Source of the DNA: Sinorhizobium sojae CCBAU 05684
GTDB lineage: Bacteria; Pseudomonadota; Alphaproteobacteria; Rhizobiales; Rhizobiaceae
Length of the DNA: 64,000 nucleotides
NCBI RefSeq assembly: GCF_002288525.1
Contig: NZ_CP023067.1
Location: 992,001 to 1,056,000, forward strand
Direction of reading: 5' to 3'
A model generated the notes under the pieces. The model was not told the DNA's origin. It ran no database searches and saw only the letters and a list, made by a program, of their open reading frames with translations. The translations under genes were made by a program, and so were the position numbers. This document shows, one piece after another, positions 6,760 to 14,210 of this stretch (position 1 is the stretch's first letter; every line of letters starts with the position of its first letter).

Positions 6760-7863
6760 TCAGCCCCCGATTTCTTCGACAGAGCAATCCAGCAGGTCGG
6801 ACGCGATGAACTTCCGCGCCTGCTCGACCGAGCGTTTGCCGGTCATGACTGCGTGCATGCTGATCTTGATGGTCGACAGCTTCGGCCAGTGCTCCTCGGC
6901 GATGACGTCGCGGTAGTTCACGAGCATGTCGTCGATCGTTTCCATCTTGGCGGAATCATCGAGTTCCTTGTCCGCGACCGTCTTTGTTGCCTTCCGGGCG
7001 AAGTCCATCAGGTGTTGCCGCAACTCTGCGGAAAGGGGGGAGGACGACGGCTCCGAGGTGGTCTGGCCGCCGTCCTCTTGCGATGCGGAGGGGGAGTCCG
7101 CGTCGGCCGGCGTGGAGGCTTCGCCGGTATCGGGTTCCAAAATCTCGCCCGTCAGCGCGTCCGAGGTCTCGCGGGCTACGTGTGCCGGGTCGAAGCCTTC
7201 TTGCGCGTCCTGGGGCTGCTGTGTGGCTTCCTGAGCCGCCCGCAAGCGCTGCATGACGCTCGGCTGTTGCGGGGTGACGTCCTTCGCGTTGTCGGGCCCG
7301 CGGAACTCTTCGGCCTCGTCCCGATCATAGACCCCGAGGAGCACTTCCGGGCAGTGGCGCCGAGCCCAATTGCGGGCGCTGTAGTAGCCGAGTTGCTGTT
7401 GCGGGTCCGTCTTCCAGAGTGGTGAATTTTTCGTGGTGATGTTGCCGGCCCGAGGGGAGGTGTAGACGCAATCCTCGCCATCGAGCGTGCCCGTGACGGT
7501 GCAGGTGAGATCATCGCCTTCGCCAGCGAACTGGTACTTGAGCCGCCCCTTGATGCCGGAACGCGAATTGATGACGGCCGCGATCAACTGTGCTTCGTAG
7601 GCCAGAACGTCCTTAACTTTGTAGGACTTCTGCGCGACGGAAAACGGATCAAATCCCCACTTCAACGCTTGCATGGTGATCGCTGCGCAGTCGGGCGCGT
7701 TGCCCCGGAGATAGCTGGGGATGCTTGCGTTGGACAACGCCATGAACCGGGCGAACTCTACAATGTCGTTTAGGGTCTGGGGGGTGACGGCAAAGCCACC
7801 ATCGCTGCTGGTAAGCGAAACCTGTTCGCCGAGCCTCGGCTGCTGAGTTGCGATCTGGTTCAT
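6760..7863 (-). CDS. recT: RecT-family single-strand annealing protein
   Basis: 367 residues from the ATG at 7863. The RecT core (DIVEFARFMA; IPSYLRGNAPDC; MQALKWGFDPFSVAQKSY; AQLIAAVINSR; WKTDPQQQLGYYSARNWARR) covers residues about 30-210. A long acidic, Ser/Pro/Gln-rich linker and a small C-terminal helical domain follow. RecT-type proteins anneal single strands made by a partner exonuclease, and the PD-(D/E)XK gene directly upstream is the likely partner. Confidence 0.92.
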   Translation of the reverse strand: MNQIATQQPRLGEQVSLTSSDGGFAVTPQTLNDIVEFARFMALSNASIPSYLRGNAPDCAAITMQALKWGFDPFSVAQKSYKVKDVLAYEAQLIAAVINSRSGIKGRLKYQFAGEGDDLTCTVTGTLDGEDCVYTSPRAGNITTKNSPLWKTDPQQQLGYYSARNWARRHCPEVLLGVYDRDEAEEFRGPDNAKDVTPQQPSVMQRLRAAQEATQQPQDAQEGFDPAHVARETSDALTGEILEPDTGEASTPADADSPSASQEDGGQTTSEPSSSPLSAELRQHLMDFARKATKTVADKELDDSAKMETIDDMLVNYRDVIAEEHWPKLSTIKISMHAVMTGKRSVEQARKFIASDLLDCSVEEIGG

Positions 7864-7865
7864 GA

Positions 7866-8879
7866 TTAAGCGGCCTCCGCCTGCAGTTCGATGTTGATCC
7901 GGGTCTTGGCCCAAGAGGGCATTTCCACCCATCCGAATTCCCGGTCGAAGCCGTCGTATCCGGGCCAGTGATTTACCTTCAGGCAGCGCTCGACGATGGC
8001 GATTGCCTTGCGTGCCTGGCGCTCGCCGAGGTCGATGTCCTCGTCCTTCAACTGCAGGACCCGGACGTCGTAGGGCGGAGCCTTCTCGACAAAGACGAAG
8101 GTGAACGAGGTGAAGGCATCCGGCCCGAGCACGTCGCGGACGATCATCCGGAGAAGCCCTGCCTGGACGTGATAGCCGTGCGAATAGATCGCCTTGGACA
8201 GGCTTTCGTCATCGACCGACGCCGCAGTCTTCAGGTCAACGAAATCGCCGCTGTCGTTCGGGACGACGTCGGGGCGGCCCTTCAGCCAGATGTTGCCGTG
8301 CTTGCAGAAGATCGACCGCTCGATTCGACCATTGAGAATGCCGAGCCGGATTGGTTCCTTCGTCGCTAGAGCGGCAGCGATGTTCTGGATATGCCCGAGC
8401 TCGTTTTCGGTGATGACCGATCGACCGGCCCCGCGCTGTTTCTCAAGCCAGCCCTTGCACCAGTTCGAATTGCCGTTCCAAGGCTTCTCATTGCCCTTCT
8501 CGTCCGGATACGTCGCCGGACGGAGCGAATAGCGCTCCTTGAAGCCCTCTTCGCCCAAGAGCAGCATGTGAGCCGCTTTGCCAAACTCGAGAGAGGATTT
8601 TTCCTCGCGGTCGAAGGGCGTCGGATTGTATGGCGAATAGGCCCAATATTCGGACGGCCGGCGCAGGACGGCACGCAAGCCAGAGCTCGAGATCGAGAAG
8701 CTCGGGAACAGGCTTGTATCGCCGTGGTAGGCCTCGATCGGTACGCCGGCATAGACGCCGCGAAGATCGATCTGGCCGCCCTGGTACTGGCGCTCCTGCT
8801 TGAAGCCGTTCACCAGCTTGGACGCAATGCCGCCGATCGACTGGAAGCCGTCGCGGTCGATATCAACATGGTTGCTCAT
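7866..8879 (-). CDS. PD-(D/E)XK exonuclease, RecE/YqaJ-like partner of RecT
   Basis: 337 residues. Motifs of the restriction-like nuclease fold are visible: GKAAHMLLLG near residue 100 and GRPDVVPNDSGDFVDLKTAA near 205-225, where Asp and D-x-K form the metal site. QAGLLR follows. The family digests duplex ends to give 3' single strands. Two bases separate it from recT, so the pair forms a phage recombination module. Confidence 0.9.
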   Translation of the reverse strand: MSNHVDIDRDGFQSIGGIASKLVNGFKQERQYQGGQIDLRGVYAGVPIEAYHGDTSLFPSFSISSSGLRAVLRRPSEYWAYSPYNPTPFDREEKSSLEFGKAAHMLLLGEEGFKERYSLRPATYPDEKGNEKPWNGNSNWCKGWLEKQRGAGRSVITENELGHIQNIAAALATKEPIRLGILNGRIERSIFCKHGNIWLKGRPDVVPNDSGDFVDLKTAASVDDESLSKAIYSHGYHVQAGLLRMIVRDVLGPDAFTSFTFVFVEKAPPYDVRVLQLKDEDIDLGERQARKAIAIVERCLKVNHWPGYDGFDREFGWVEMPSWAKTRINIELQAEAA

Positions 8880-8894
8880 GACTTCCTCTCGGGA

Positions 8895-9119
8895 TTATTC
8901 GGCGGCTTGCTTGGCGGGGGCTGCGACTGTCTCGCGGCGAACGAGATCGAACCCCATCTTTTCCGCCAACTCGCCGAGCTTCTCTTCGGCGTCACGCGCC
9001 CCGAAGCCGGACGGGGCCGGGTCGTATTCCTGCTGTGCGTATGCGAGCAGGAGCGACTCCTCGAGGTAGCGGCAGGCCAGAAAGGCCCGGTAGAATTCCA
9101 TGCTGTCCTTGATCACCAT
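8895..9119 (-). CDS. Small hypothetical phage protein
   Basis: 74 residues starting MVIKDSMEFYRAFLACRYLEE, helical, with an alanine-rich C-terminus. It overlaps the end of its upstream neighbour, in the operon feeding the recombination genes. No family recognised. Confidence 0.65.
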   Translation of the reverse strand: MVIKDSMEFYRAFLACRYLEESLLLAYAQQEYDPAPSGFGARDAEEKLGELAEKMGFDLVRRETVAAPAKQAAE

Positions 9120-9448
9120 GGCAGTTGATCCTCCCATTCGCGTTCGCGCTTCGCCTCGGCGGCGTCTTCCGCAGCCGCAGCGTCCTTGTCGGCGGCGTCT
9201 TCCAGAAGCGAGGACTTGAAGCCGTCGCTCTCCGAAATCGCGTCATCCAGCCAGCCGGGAATGACGATCTCGACCTTGTCTCGGAAGGTGCGGATGTTCT
9301 CGACCTCGACCGATCGCGGCTCTTCCGGCTGCGTAAGGGTCGCGGCGCGATAGCGCGAAACCGAGTAGGTGACATCAAGGTCAAGCTCGATATCGAGGCC
9401 GGAGACCGAGACCAGGAGCGGCTTGCGGGTGTGGTATTTCGTGGTCAT
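9113..9448 (-). CDS. Conserved hypothetical phage protein with acidic tail
   Basis: 111 residues. A beta-rich N-terminal part (LLVSVSGLDIELDLDVTYSV) precedes an alanine/aspartate-rich tail ending WEDQLPW. Acidic aromatic tails are typical of proteins that contact SSB-like partners, but that is only an analogy. The start at 9448 was chosen by overlap with the next gene. Confidence 0.65.
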   Translation of the reverse strand: MTTKYHTRKPLLVSVSGLDIELDLDVTYSVSRYRAATLTQPEEPRSVEVENIRTFRDKVEIVIPGWLDDAISESDGFKSSLLEDAADKDAAAAEDAAEAKREREWEDQLPW

Positions 9449-9651
9449 TGCATCGGTTCCCATGTTGAGCATTCGCCGACCCGGTCCATTTCCGAGGCGC
9501 GAATGTCGGCGGTCATGGCATTGACCCATGAGGGGTCTCCAGCTTCCGGGCGAGGCGCTTTGGCGATCGTGACAGGATGGGCGCAGCAGACCCATTCGCA
9601 GTCCTTGATGTCGCGATAGGCGTTGTGCTTGCAGGTGCGGCAGTCGCTCAT
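9445..9651 (-). CDS. Small cysteine-rich (zinc-finger-like) protein
   Basis: 68 residues starting MSDCRTCKHNAY. A C-x2-C pair, a second CC pair near residue 24 and one late Cys suggest metal binding. It is coupled to neighbours by short overlaps on both sides. Confidence 0.65.
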   Translation of the reverse strand: MSDCRTCKHNAYRDIKDCEWVCCAHPVTIAKAPRPEAGDPSWVNAMTADIRASEMDRVGECSTWEPMQ

Positions 9652-9908
9652 CACCCAGCCCTCCGGTTGAATTCGTCGATTGCTTCCCGATGGTCGAGAC
9701 GAGCGCCGCGGACAATCAGATCCGCGAAGTCGGAATACCGACGGAACTCCTCGACAGTTGCGCCCGGGAAAGACGATGCTTCCTCGTGGGCGGCGTCTTC
9801 ATCGGTGAACTCGGCGGCGTCGTCGCGCTCGCTGGTGAAAAACCCCTCGTCGGTCAGGACGCAGCCTTTCGCGTTCTCGACGCGGTAGCGGGTGACCATC
9901 GTGCCCAT
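9651..9908 (-). CDS. Small acidic hypothetical phage protein
   Basis: 85 residues from 9908, or 82 from an internal ATG at 9899. Acidic and alanine-rich, with no domain recognised. It is the second gene of the leftward early operon. Confidence 0.65.
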   Translation of the reverse strand: MGTMVTRYRVENAKGCVLTDEGFFTSERDDAAEFTDEDAAHEEASSFPGATVEEFRRYSDFADLIVRGARLDHREAIDEFNRRAG

Positions 9909-9973
9909 CGTCGTTTCCTCGGTTGAGATCAGTTTCGATATCCGCCGCAGTGAAGGGCGGATGCCGAAGCGGA

Positions 9974-10267
9974 TCAGGCGGCGGAGCGGAGCCGCTCGCG
10001 GGCGGCGCGGTCTTCGATGTCGATCTCACGAGCGCGAAGGAGGTACTGTTCGCAAAAGTCGCGGTCTTCGTCGGTTAAGGCCGCTGCAAAGAATGTCGGT
10101 TTCGACATGAAGGACGGGTCGCGGATGATCGCGATCATGTCGTCCGTGTAGTCGTTGTTCCAGAATTCGTGATCCGTGATTGCCGGGCGGGCTACCTCAG
10201 CCATGTGGCGAGCCTTACGGAACGCTTCGCTGTGGGTGAGCGTGTATTTGACCTTTGCCTTTTCCAT
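9974..10267 (-). CDS. First gene of leftward early operon, hypothetical
   Basis: 97 residues from the ATG at 10267 (MEKAKVKYTLTHSEAFRKAR), preceded by GGGAGACGAGAG. It is the first coding region after the operator-covered PL promoter at about 10311-10338. The FWNNDYT motif is echoed in the 5405-5620 product. Function unknown. Confidence 0.7.
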   Translation of the reverse strand: MEKAKVKYTLTHSEAFRKARHMAEVARPAITDHEFWNNDYTDDMIAIIRDPSFMSKPTFFAAALTDEDRDFCEQYLLRAREIDIEDRAARERLRSAA

Positions 10268-10310
10268 CTCTCGTCTCCCATCCGGCCGTTGCCGTTGTTG
10301 ATGAGAAGAG

Positions 10311-10338
10311 ACTATACGCAAGAAACGTAAAGCGCAAG
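10311..10338 (-). promoter_or_regulatory. Leftward early promoter (PL)
   Basis: On the minus strand a -10 box TATAGT (10316-10311) lies 16 bases after CTTGCG (10338-10333). It precedes the long leftward operon and is overlapped by operators at 10315-10329 and 10345-10359, so repressor binding would block it. Confidence 0.55.
10315..10329. promoter_or_regulatory. Operator OL1 (TACG-N7-CGTA)
   Basis: TACGCAAGAAACGTA, an imperfect palindrome with half-sites TACG/CGTA. The same 15-bp pattern recurs at 10345, 10367, 12948 and 12971, on both outer sides of the immunity region. It is the likely binding site of the S24 repressor or Cro. Confidence 0.65.
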
Positions 10339-10344
10339 CAGAAT

Positions 10345-10359
10345 TACGAACAGTGCGTA
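10345..10359. promoter_or_regulatory. Operator OL2 (TACG-N7-CGTA)
   Basis: TACGAACAGTGCGTA keeps both half-sites of the 15-bp operator pattern. It lies 30 bp from OL1 and next to the candidate -35 region of PL. Confidence 0.62.
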
Positions 10360-10366
10360 AAATTCT

Positions 10367-10381
10367 TGCGTATCGTGCGTA
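10367..10381. promoter_or_regulatory. Operator OL3 (one mismatch)
   Basis: TGCGTATCGTGCGTA has one change in the left half-site. The centre-to-centre distance to OL2 is 22 bp, about two helix turns. Confidence 0.5.
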
Positions 10382-10389
10382 CGTGTGCC

Positions 10390-10426
10390 AAAAGAAAAGC
10401 CCCGGCGGGACGATCCGACCGGGGCT
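10390..10426 (-). terminator. Rho-independent terminator on the minus strand
   Basis: AGCCCCGG (10398-10405) pairs with CCGGGGCT (10419-10426). Read on the minus strand the stem is followed by TTTTCTTT. It would stop leftward transcription from the secreted-protein gene before it reaches the PL region. Confidence 0.75.
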
Positions 10427-10943
10427 GATGGCTTCCATGTGCTACCGATTGCTTAGCAAAACTGCTCACGAAATGCAATCGGATTGGTCGCTGTCAGGCG
10501 CTGAAAATCGCAAAATCTTGGGTCTGCTCGGAGGTTCCCGCCAAGATGATGTGTTCGGAGGCGCAAGGGCAGCGGTCTTTCCCGGGGTTCCTCCCGCGCC
10601 GCCGATCGATCCGGCTAAGAAATCCCTCGCGGTATCGGCGCCAGGCTCACCGAGCGGAATCGAACGGGGTTGATGGCCCGCCGGGGAAACGCGCTTGCAC
10701 CGCGCCGGGAAAACTGAAGCAGCTTATACCGTCGCCCGAAGAAAAGGGACGATGCTCGTACCGGACAAGAAAGGCGCCTGACCAGCGCGAGAAAAAGACA
10801 CCCGGTGTTAGACCCAGTTAGCGGCTGGGATACCAAACCGAGCTTCAGGAGAGGTTCATTCCACGGATGCTTTGGTGTCGGCAGGACCGGCACAGGGTCG
10901 GATGTCTCGTGTGTTAGAGACCATCCTAATGCCTTGGTTATGC
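10427..10943. other. About 500 bp without a supported gene
   Basis: Open frames here have no protein-like pattern or good ribosome site. It separates the PL terminator from the secreted-protein gene. I see no tRNA or clear conserved element; it could hold an unknown RNA or be a remnant. Confidence 0.5.
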
Positions 10944-11360
10944 CTACCGGCACAGAGCCTTGCGCATCTTCACCCGATCAACGCGGAATTTCTGGTACTC
11001 CGCATCCATCATCTGCGAACATGCGATCATCACCTCGTCGCGGCTCGCGTCGGAAGATTGGAGTTCCGTATCCTTGGCCGCCTCGGATCTGGCCTTGGCG
11101 TTGAGCTCGTCGGCCTGAATGGTCGCATCGGTCGACGAGACCCCGAAATCCTCAAGCAGACCCTCGACGTGGACGATGCTGCTTTGAGCCAGATCATCGC
11201 CGATGTAGGGCGAGCACACCCAGGCAAAGCCCTGATGCCTGTAGATCGACGCAAACGCCACGTCGAAGTGTTCCTTGGCCTGATCGAAGTCAGGCTTGCA
11301 TTCTTCTGCAGCGGCCGGCGTCGCCATTGCCAAAATGATCATCGTCAAGTATCTGCGCAT
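10944..11360 (-). CDS. Secreted/periplasmic protein, probable lysogenic-conversion gene
   Basis: 138 residues. The start MRRYLTMIILAMATPAAAEE is a signal peptide with an AAA-E cleavage site near residue 18, and a perfect AGGAGG lies 8-10 bases upstream. The mature part is helical and acidic with four cysteines that could form disulfides. It has its own terminator downstream (10390-10426) and sits outside the early operons, as morons expressed from a prophage do. No family recognised. Confidence 0.72.
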   Translation of the reverse strand: MRRYLTMIILAMATPAAAEECKPDFDQAKEHFDVAFASIYRHQGFAWVCSPYIGDDLAQSSIVHVEGLLEDFGVSSTDATIQADELNAKARSEAAKDTELQSSDASRDEVMIACSQMMDAEYQKFRVDRVKMRKALCR

Positions 11361-11582
11361 TGCCAAATCCCCTCCTGTGCAACGCTTCATTGAGCCGGAT
11401 GGTACGCCACCATCTGACCGCGCGAAATTCACGCTAGATTACAGGTTTTTACGATAAGTGAAGGCGCGCCAATTTTGGACACAATCCGGCTTGGTCGGCT
11501 ATCTTTCGTCAACCAGACCACAAAACACCCCATGATTTTTAGGGGGCGTCCTATACCTGGACTAGTCCGCAATTTCACAAAA

Positions 11583-11631
11583 CTGTCACAGACGACGGCT
11601 TGACGCTCGGCTGGCGAAAGAAATGTGACAG
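11583..11631. promoter_or_regulatory. 8-bp inverted repeat upstream of the orphan S24 gene
   Basis: CTGTCACA (11583-11590) and TGTGACAG (11624-11631) are perfect inverted copies 33 bp apart, in the 373-bp gene-free stretch between the secreted-protein gene and the orphan S24 gene. It could be an operator for a regulator other than the TACG-N7-CGTA binder. The rest of 11361-11733 shows nothing else clear. Confidence 0.35.
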
Positions 11632-11733
11632 CGTTTATGACAATCCACAGGGGGCACGACTGAAAAAAATCCACTCGCTAAAATACAACCTTCGGATAAC
11701 GTGAGGTGGTATTTCGACTGCTGGGGAGAACAC

Positions 11734-12105
11734 ATGTTTTCAGATATTGGGGTTGCCCTTCCGCCTATCCCGCCGGGCAATGTGCTGTCCGGCCGATTCC
11801 GCGTTCATGCGGTCGTTGGCGACGCGATGGAACCGACATTTCGAGGGGGCAGGGACTATGCATTGCTTGCGCCTGTATCGGACTATCGAGGGGAGGGCGT
11901 TTATCTTCTGGACGTCGGCGGGGGGCAGGAACTCTTCCGCGTCAGCAACGCATTTGACGGACAAGGCGGGCTCATGCTGTCGCAGGAGAACCGCCGCGGC
12001 TCTGTCCATCACTTGAGCAGAGAGAGATTTGATGCTCTGGTCACTGCGATCGTGATCGCCGATATTCGGACACGAGACGAGCGCTTCCTGAGAGAGCCGG
12101 GCTGA
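11734..12105 (+). CDS. Orphan S24/LexA-fold protein lacking catalytic residues
   Basis: 123 residues from the ATG at 11734, with GGGGAGAA just upstream. The sequence VVGDAMEPTFRGGRDYALL matches the S24 nucleophile region (normally GDSMEPT...GD), but the serine is Ala31. The region that should carry the general-base lysine reads ELFRVS. No DNA-binding domain is present. The gene is convergent with the full-length repressor and 10 bp from it. It may bind the repressor as a non-cleaving partner, or antagonise or stabilise it. This is inference from fold and position. Confidence 0.75.
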   Translation: MFSDIGVALPPIPPGNVLSGRFRVHAVVGDAMEPTFRGGRDYALLAPVSDYRGEGVYLLDVGGGQELFRVSNAFDGQGGLMLSQENRRGSVHHLSRERFDALVTAIVIADIRTRDERFLREPG

Positions 12106-12116
12106 TCCCCGGCTTT
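12095..12116. terminator. Bidirectional hairpin between convergent S24 genes
   Basis: AGCCGGG (12095-12101) pairs perfectly with CCCGGCT (12108-12114) across a 6-base loop, with a short T run on the plus strand. It covers the 10-bp gap between the orphan S24 gene and the repressor. Confidence 0.6.
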
Positions 12117-12946
12117 CACTTCCGGGCGATGTGCCCGCAGATCCTGCCGATGATGGTCAGACGATCAAGCTCGACGGTTACCGTCTCAAGATTGGGATTG
12201 TCCGAAATAATCTTCACCTGGACCGGATCGCTGAACATGACGCGCTGTAGCCGCTTGATCTGCGGCTCCGAAAGCCCATCGCTGATCGCATAGACCGTGT
12301 CGGAGACGAAGCGGTTCTGCGACAGATCGACGATCACCCGATCACCAGGCATGTAGGTCGGGAACATCGAATCGCCGATGACTTCCATGACGATCGTCTG
12401 GTTAGGCGAAGCCTTGGCCTCGCTACGCAGATAGTCCTGCGGGATCACCCATTCAGCAACAACGCGATGGCCTGAGACGTTTTCCTTGCCGACCGGCAGG
12501 TTGATGACTTCGCCGACCGCGCCTTCGCCGGCGCCGAGTTTCACGTCGATCTCTGGCAGGGCGCCAGTGATTTGCGGGCTCCAATGTTCCCGCGAATAGA
12601 CGTCGTCTTCGCCGCTGCTTTCCCCCTCTGCTGCGTCCGGATCGAAGCTCGAAATCAAATTACCGCTGGGTGTCGGCCGGGAGAGCGCCCATACCTCACG
12701 GGCTTCAATGGGCGGGGTTCCCCTCCCTACGACGGCCTTTGCTAGCTTCTCGGCGACATCTGGGTCCAGATAGGTCTTCTTGTAATCGGTCTGGCTCTCA
12801 TAGCGCTGAATGCTCGAGGCCGCCGCATAGCCCATCTTCTTGGCGAGCGCAGTCATCGACAGGCCCGAGCGCTCGCGAAGCTCACGGAATTTCTCGGTCA
12901 CTGGGATTGGCGGTTTTTGCATCGAATCGTCATACGTGAGTCTCAT
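12116..12946 (-). CDS. LexA/S24-type prophage repressor (CI-like)
   Basis: 276 residues: an N-terminal helix-turn-helix (residues about 15-55, LRERSGLSMTALAKKMG), a linker, and a C-terminal S24 autoprotease domain. Nucleophile Ser193 (GDSMFPT) and general base Lys231 (IKRLQRV) are present. The Ala139-Gly140 pair (KLGAGEGAVG) is a candidate self-cleavage site, so RecA-dependent (SOS) induction is expected. It faces the Cro-like gene across an operator region. From the 12946 start no ribosome site is visible, so a leaderless mRNA or the internal ATG at 12922 is possible. Confidence 0.92.
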   Translation of the reverse strand: MRLTYDDSMQKPPIPVTEKFRELRERSGLSMTALAKKMGYAAASSIQRYESQTDYKKTYLDPDVAEKLAKAVVGRGTPPIEAREVWALSRPTPSGNLISSFDPDAAEGESSGEDDVYSREHWSPQITGALPEIDVKLGAGEGAVGEVINLPVGKENVSGHRVVAEWVIPQDYLRSEAKASPNQTIVMEVIGDSMFPTYMPGDRVIVDLSQNRFVSDTVYAISDGLSEPQIKRLQRVMFSDPVQVKIISDNPNLETVTVELDRLTIIGRICGHIARK

Positions 12947-12947
12947 T

Positions 12948-12962
12948 TACGTTTTCCACGTT
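12948..12962. promoter_or_regulatory. Operator OR (one mismatch)
   Basis: TACGTTTTCCACGTT follows the 15-bp TACG-N7-CGTA pattern with one change, directly before the repressor start codon. It is 23 bp from the site at 12971. Confidence 0.5.
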
Positions 12963-12989
12963 GACATATTTACGCAAAGAACGTACAAG
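12961..12989 (+). promoter_or_regulatory. Rightward early promoter (PR)
   Basis: TTGACA (12961-12966), a 17-bp spacer and TACAAG (12984-12989) lie upstream of the Cro-like gene at 13021. The operator at 12971-12985 fills the spacer, so occupancy would shut off rightward early transcription. Confidence 0.68.
12971..12985. promoter_or_regulatory. Operator OR within PR (TACG-N7-CGTA)
   Basis: TACGCAAAGAACGTA has perfect half-sites, matches OL1 (10315) at 13 of 15 positions, and lies between the -35 and -10 of PR. Confidence 0.68.
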
Positions 12990-13020
12990 TGCGTAAATAG
13001 AACGGAATGAGGCAAACACC

Positions 13021-13254
13021 GTGACCGACATTTCCCCTGCGGAGAAGATCATCGAAGCGCTGGGCGGCCTGTCCAAGACGGCCCGTCTACTGTCCACCGA
13101 CGACAAGGACTTCGCCATCTCGACGGTCCAGGGCTGGAAGGAACGGAAGCGCATCCCGCAGGACTACTGGGAGCGCCTGATTGCGGTCGGGAAGGTGGCC
13201 GGCGTTGAGATCACGGCAGACATGCTCCTTGGTCTCGCCGAGGTGTCGGCATGA
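13021..13254 (+). CDS. Cro-like / YdaS-type HTH regulator
   Basis: 77 residues from a GTG start (MTDISPAEKIIEALGGLSK). Its size, helix-turn-helix look (LGGLSKTARLLSTDDKDFAISTVQGW) and position divergent from the repressor point to the early switch protein that represses the repressor promoter. The PR promoter lies directly upstream. Confidence 0.82.
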   Translation: MTDISPAEKIIEALGGLSKTARLLSTDDKDFAISTVQGWKERKRIPQDYWERLIAVGKVAGVEITADMLLGLAEVSA

Positions 13255-13259
13255 CCGGC

Positions 13260-13526
13260 TCATCCCTCCAGCCCCTGCAGGTCTTCGCAGAACTGCCTTG
13301 CAACCTCCTTCGGCATTCGAAGTCGGACGACCAGTGTGCCCTTTGGAATGCCGTCGCCATTGATGGATACGGCGGCGAAGGAGACGTGAACGACGCCGCG
13401 GCGCTCGTGCATTTCGGTGACGAGGTCGGCGTAGAGGGTCGGGGCTCCTCGATCGAAGAGGAACACCCATTCCCCATCCAGGTCTTGGGCCTTTCCGACG
13501 GTTCCACCGATTGCAGCTTTGGTCAT
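13260..13526 (-). CDS. Hypothetical protein on the strand opposite its neighbours
   Basis: 88 residues from the ATG at 13526, preceded by AAGGTG. It has alternating beta-like segments (GEWVFLFDRGAPTLYADL; VVHVSFAAVSINGDG) and a helical end. The plus-strand frame over the same bases has weaker protein character. The stop lies 5 bp from the Cro stop, so the two converge. Function unknown. Confidence 0.55.
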   Translation of the reverse strand: MTKAAIGGTVGKAQDLDGEWVFLFDRGAPTLYADLVTEMHERRGVVHVSFAAVSINGDGIPKGTLVVRLRMPKEVARQFCEDLQGLEG

Positions 13527-13561
13527 TTCAGCACCTTCGAAAACAGTGGGGAGACACGGCA

Positions 13562-13639
13562 ATGATGCACGCCATCGGGATTGTCTTGATCGCGCTCGCG
13601 GTCGCTTTGGTCCTCCACGACATCTACCTCAAGGATTGA
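13562..13639 (+). CDS. Single-pass membrane micropeptide
   Basis: 25 residues (MMHAIGIVLIALAVALVLHD, then IYLKD): almost one hydrophobic helix. It is followed closely by another small gene in the rightward early operon. Too short for certainty, but the pure membrane-helix pattern is suggestive. Confidence 0.45.
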   Translation: MMHAIGIVLIALAVALVLHDIYLKD

Positions 13640-13644
13640 TCGCC

Positions 13645-13782
13645 ATGACCTTCAGATATCGCCTTCTGGCTTCCGGTCGATATGAGGTCTTGCGCGCCGA
13701 CGGCTTCATTATGGGCGTCTTCGGGACTCGCGATCAGGCTGAGACCTACTGCGACCAGAAGAACGCGGAGGCCGCTCGGTGA
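13645..13782 (+). CDS. Small hypothetical protein
   Basis: 45 residues starting MTFRYRLLASGRYEVLRADG, probably a small beta-strand fold. Its stop overlaps the ATG of the next gene (TGATG). Confidence 0.6.
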   Translation: MTFRYRLLASGRYEVLRADGFIMGVFGTRDQAETYCDQKNAEAAR

Positions 13783-14045
13783 TGGACACGTATCTCTACA
13801 CGTCAACCAGCCCGTACGAAGTCGGCAAGCACGCGATGGCTGTTGCCTCGATCGGCGCGACCGGTTCGCTTCTGATCCTCTCGGCCGTCGGTATCGTTCT
13901 GATCGTTTCCTGGGGCGTCTCTCGTGTCCGCCAGAAGGCGAACGAGGAAACTAAGACCCCGGACTATGCCGGTGTTCGCGAGGCCGTCTATCGGGCCTCT
14001 GAGCAAGAGCGCGCCCGCGTCGAAGAAGCGGCGCGTCAGCAATGA
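13782..14045 (+). CDS. Small membrane protein with cytoplasmic coiled tail
   Basis: 87 residues from the ATG at 13782. One hydrophobic segment (about residues 25-47, IGATGSLLILSAVGIVLIVS) is followed by a charged helical tail ending EEAARQQ. It is coupled to the preceding gene. Role unknown; early phage membrane proteins of this type can act in exclusion or host takeover. Confidence 0.65.
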   Translation: MDTYLYTSTSPYEVGKHAMAVASIGATGSLLILSAVGIVLIVSWGVSRVRQKANEETKTPDYAGVREAVYRASEQERARVEEAARQQ

Positions 14046-14210
14046 GTATTTTTATTTATTCGCATGCTTCGGCGTAGGCGCCTTGCCTGTCTCGCAAACT
14101 GCTTTGCGCCCCGCCGTTGTCGTTCCTGAGTAAGCGTTCAGGAGGTTCTGAGTAACGCCTTTCATAACCGCCTCCTGTTCACAAAAAGAAGACTATCAGG
14201 AGAACGGAAC

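Noticed and set aside
8391-9128. Plus-strand 245-codon frame opposite the exonuclease
   Set aside because: Shadow of the PD-(D/E)XK gene, which has clear motifs on the minus strand.
10615-10953. Minus-strand 112-codon frame in the gap left of the secreted-protein gene
   Set aside because: No ribosome site and no protein-like composition.
13251-13565. Plus-strand frame following cro
   Set aside because: Antisense frame 13260-13526 has better start, ribosome site and residue pattern; both cannot easily be real.
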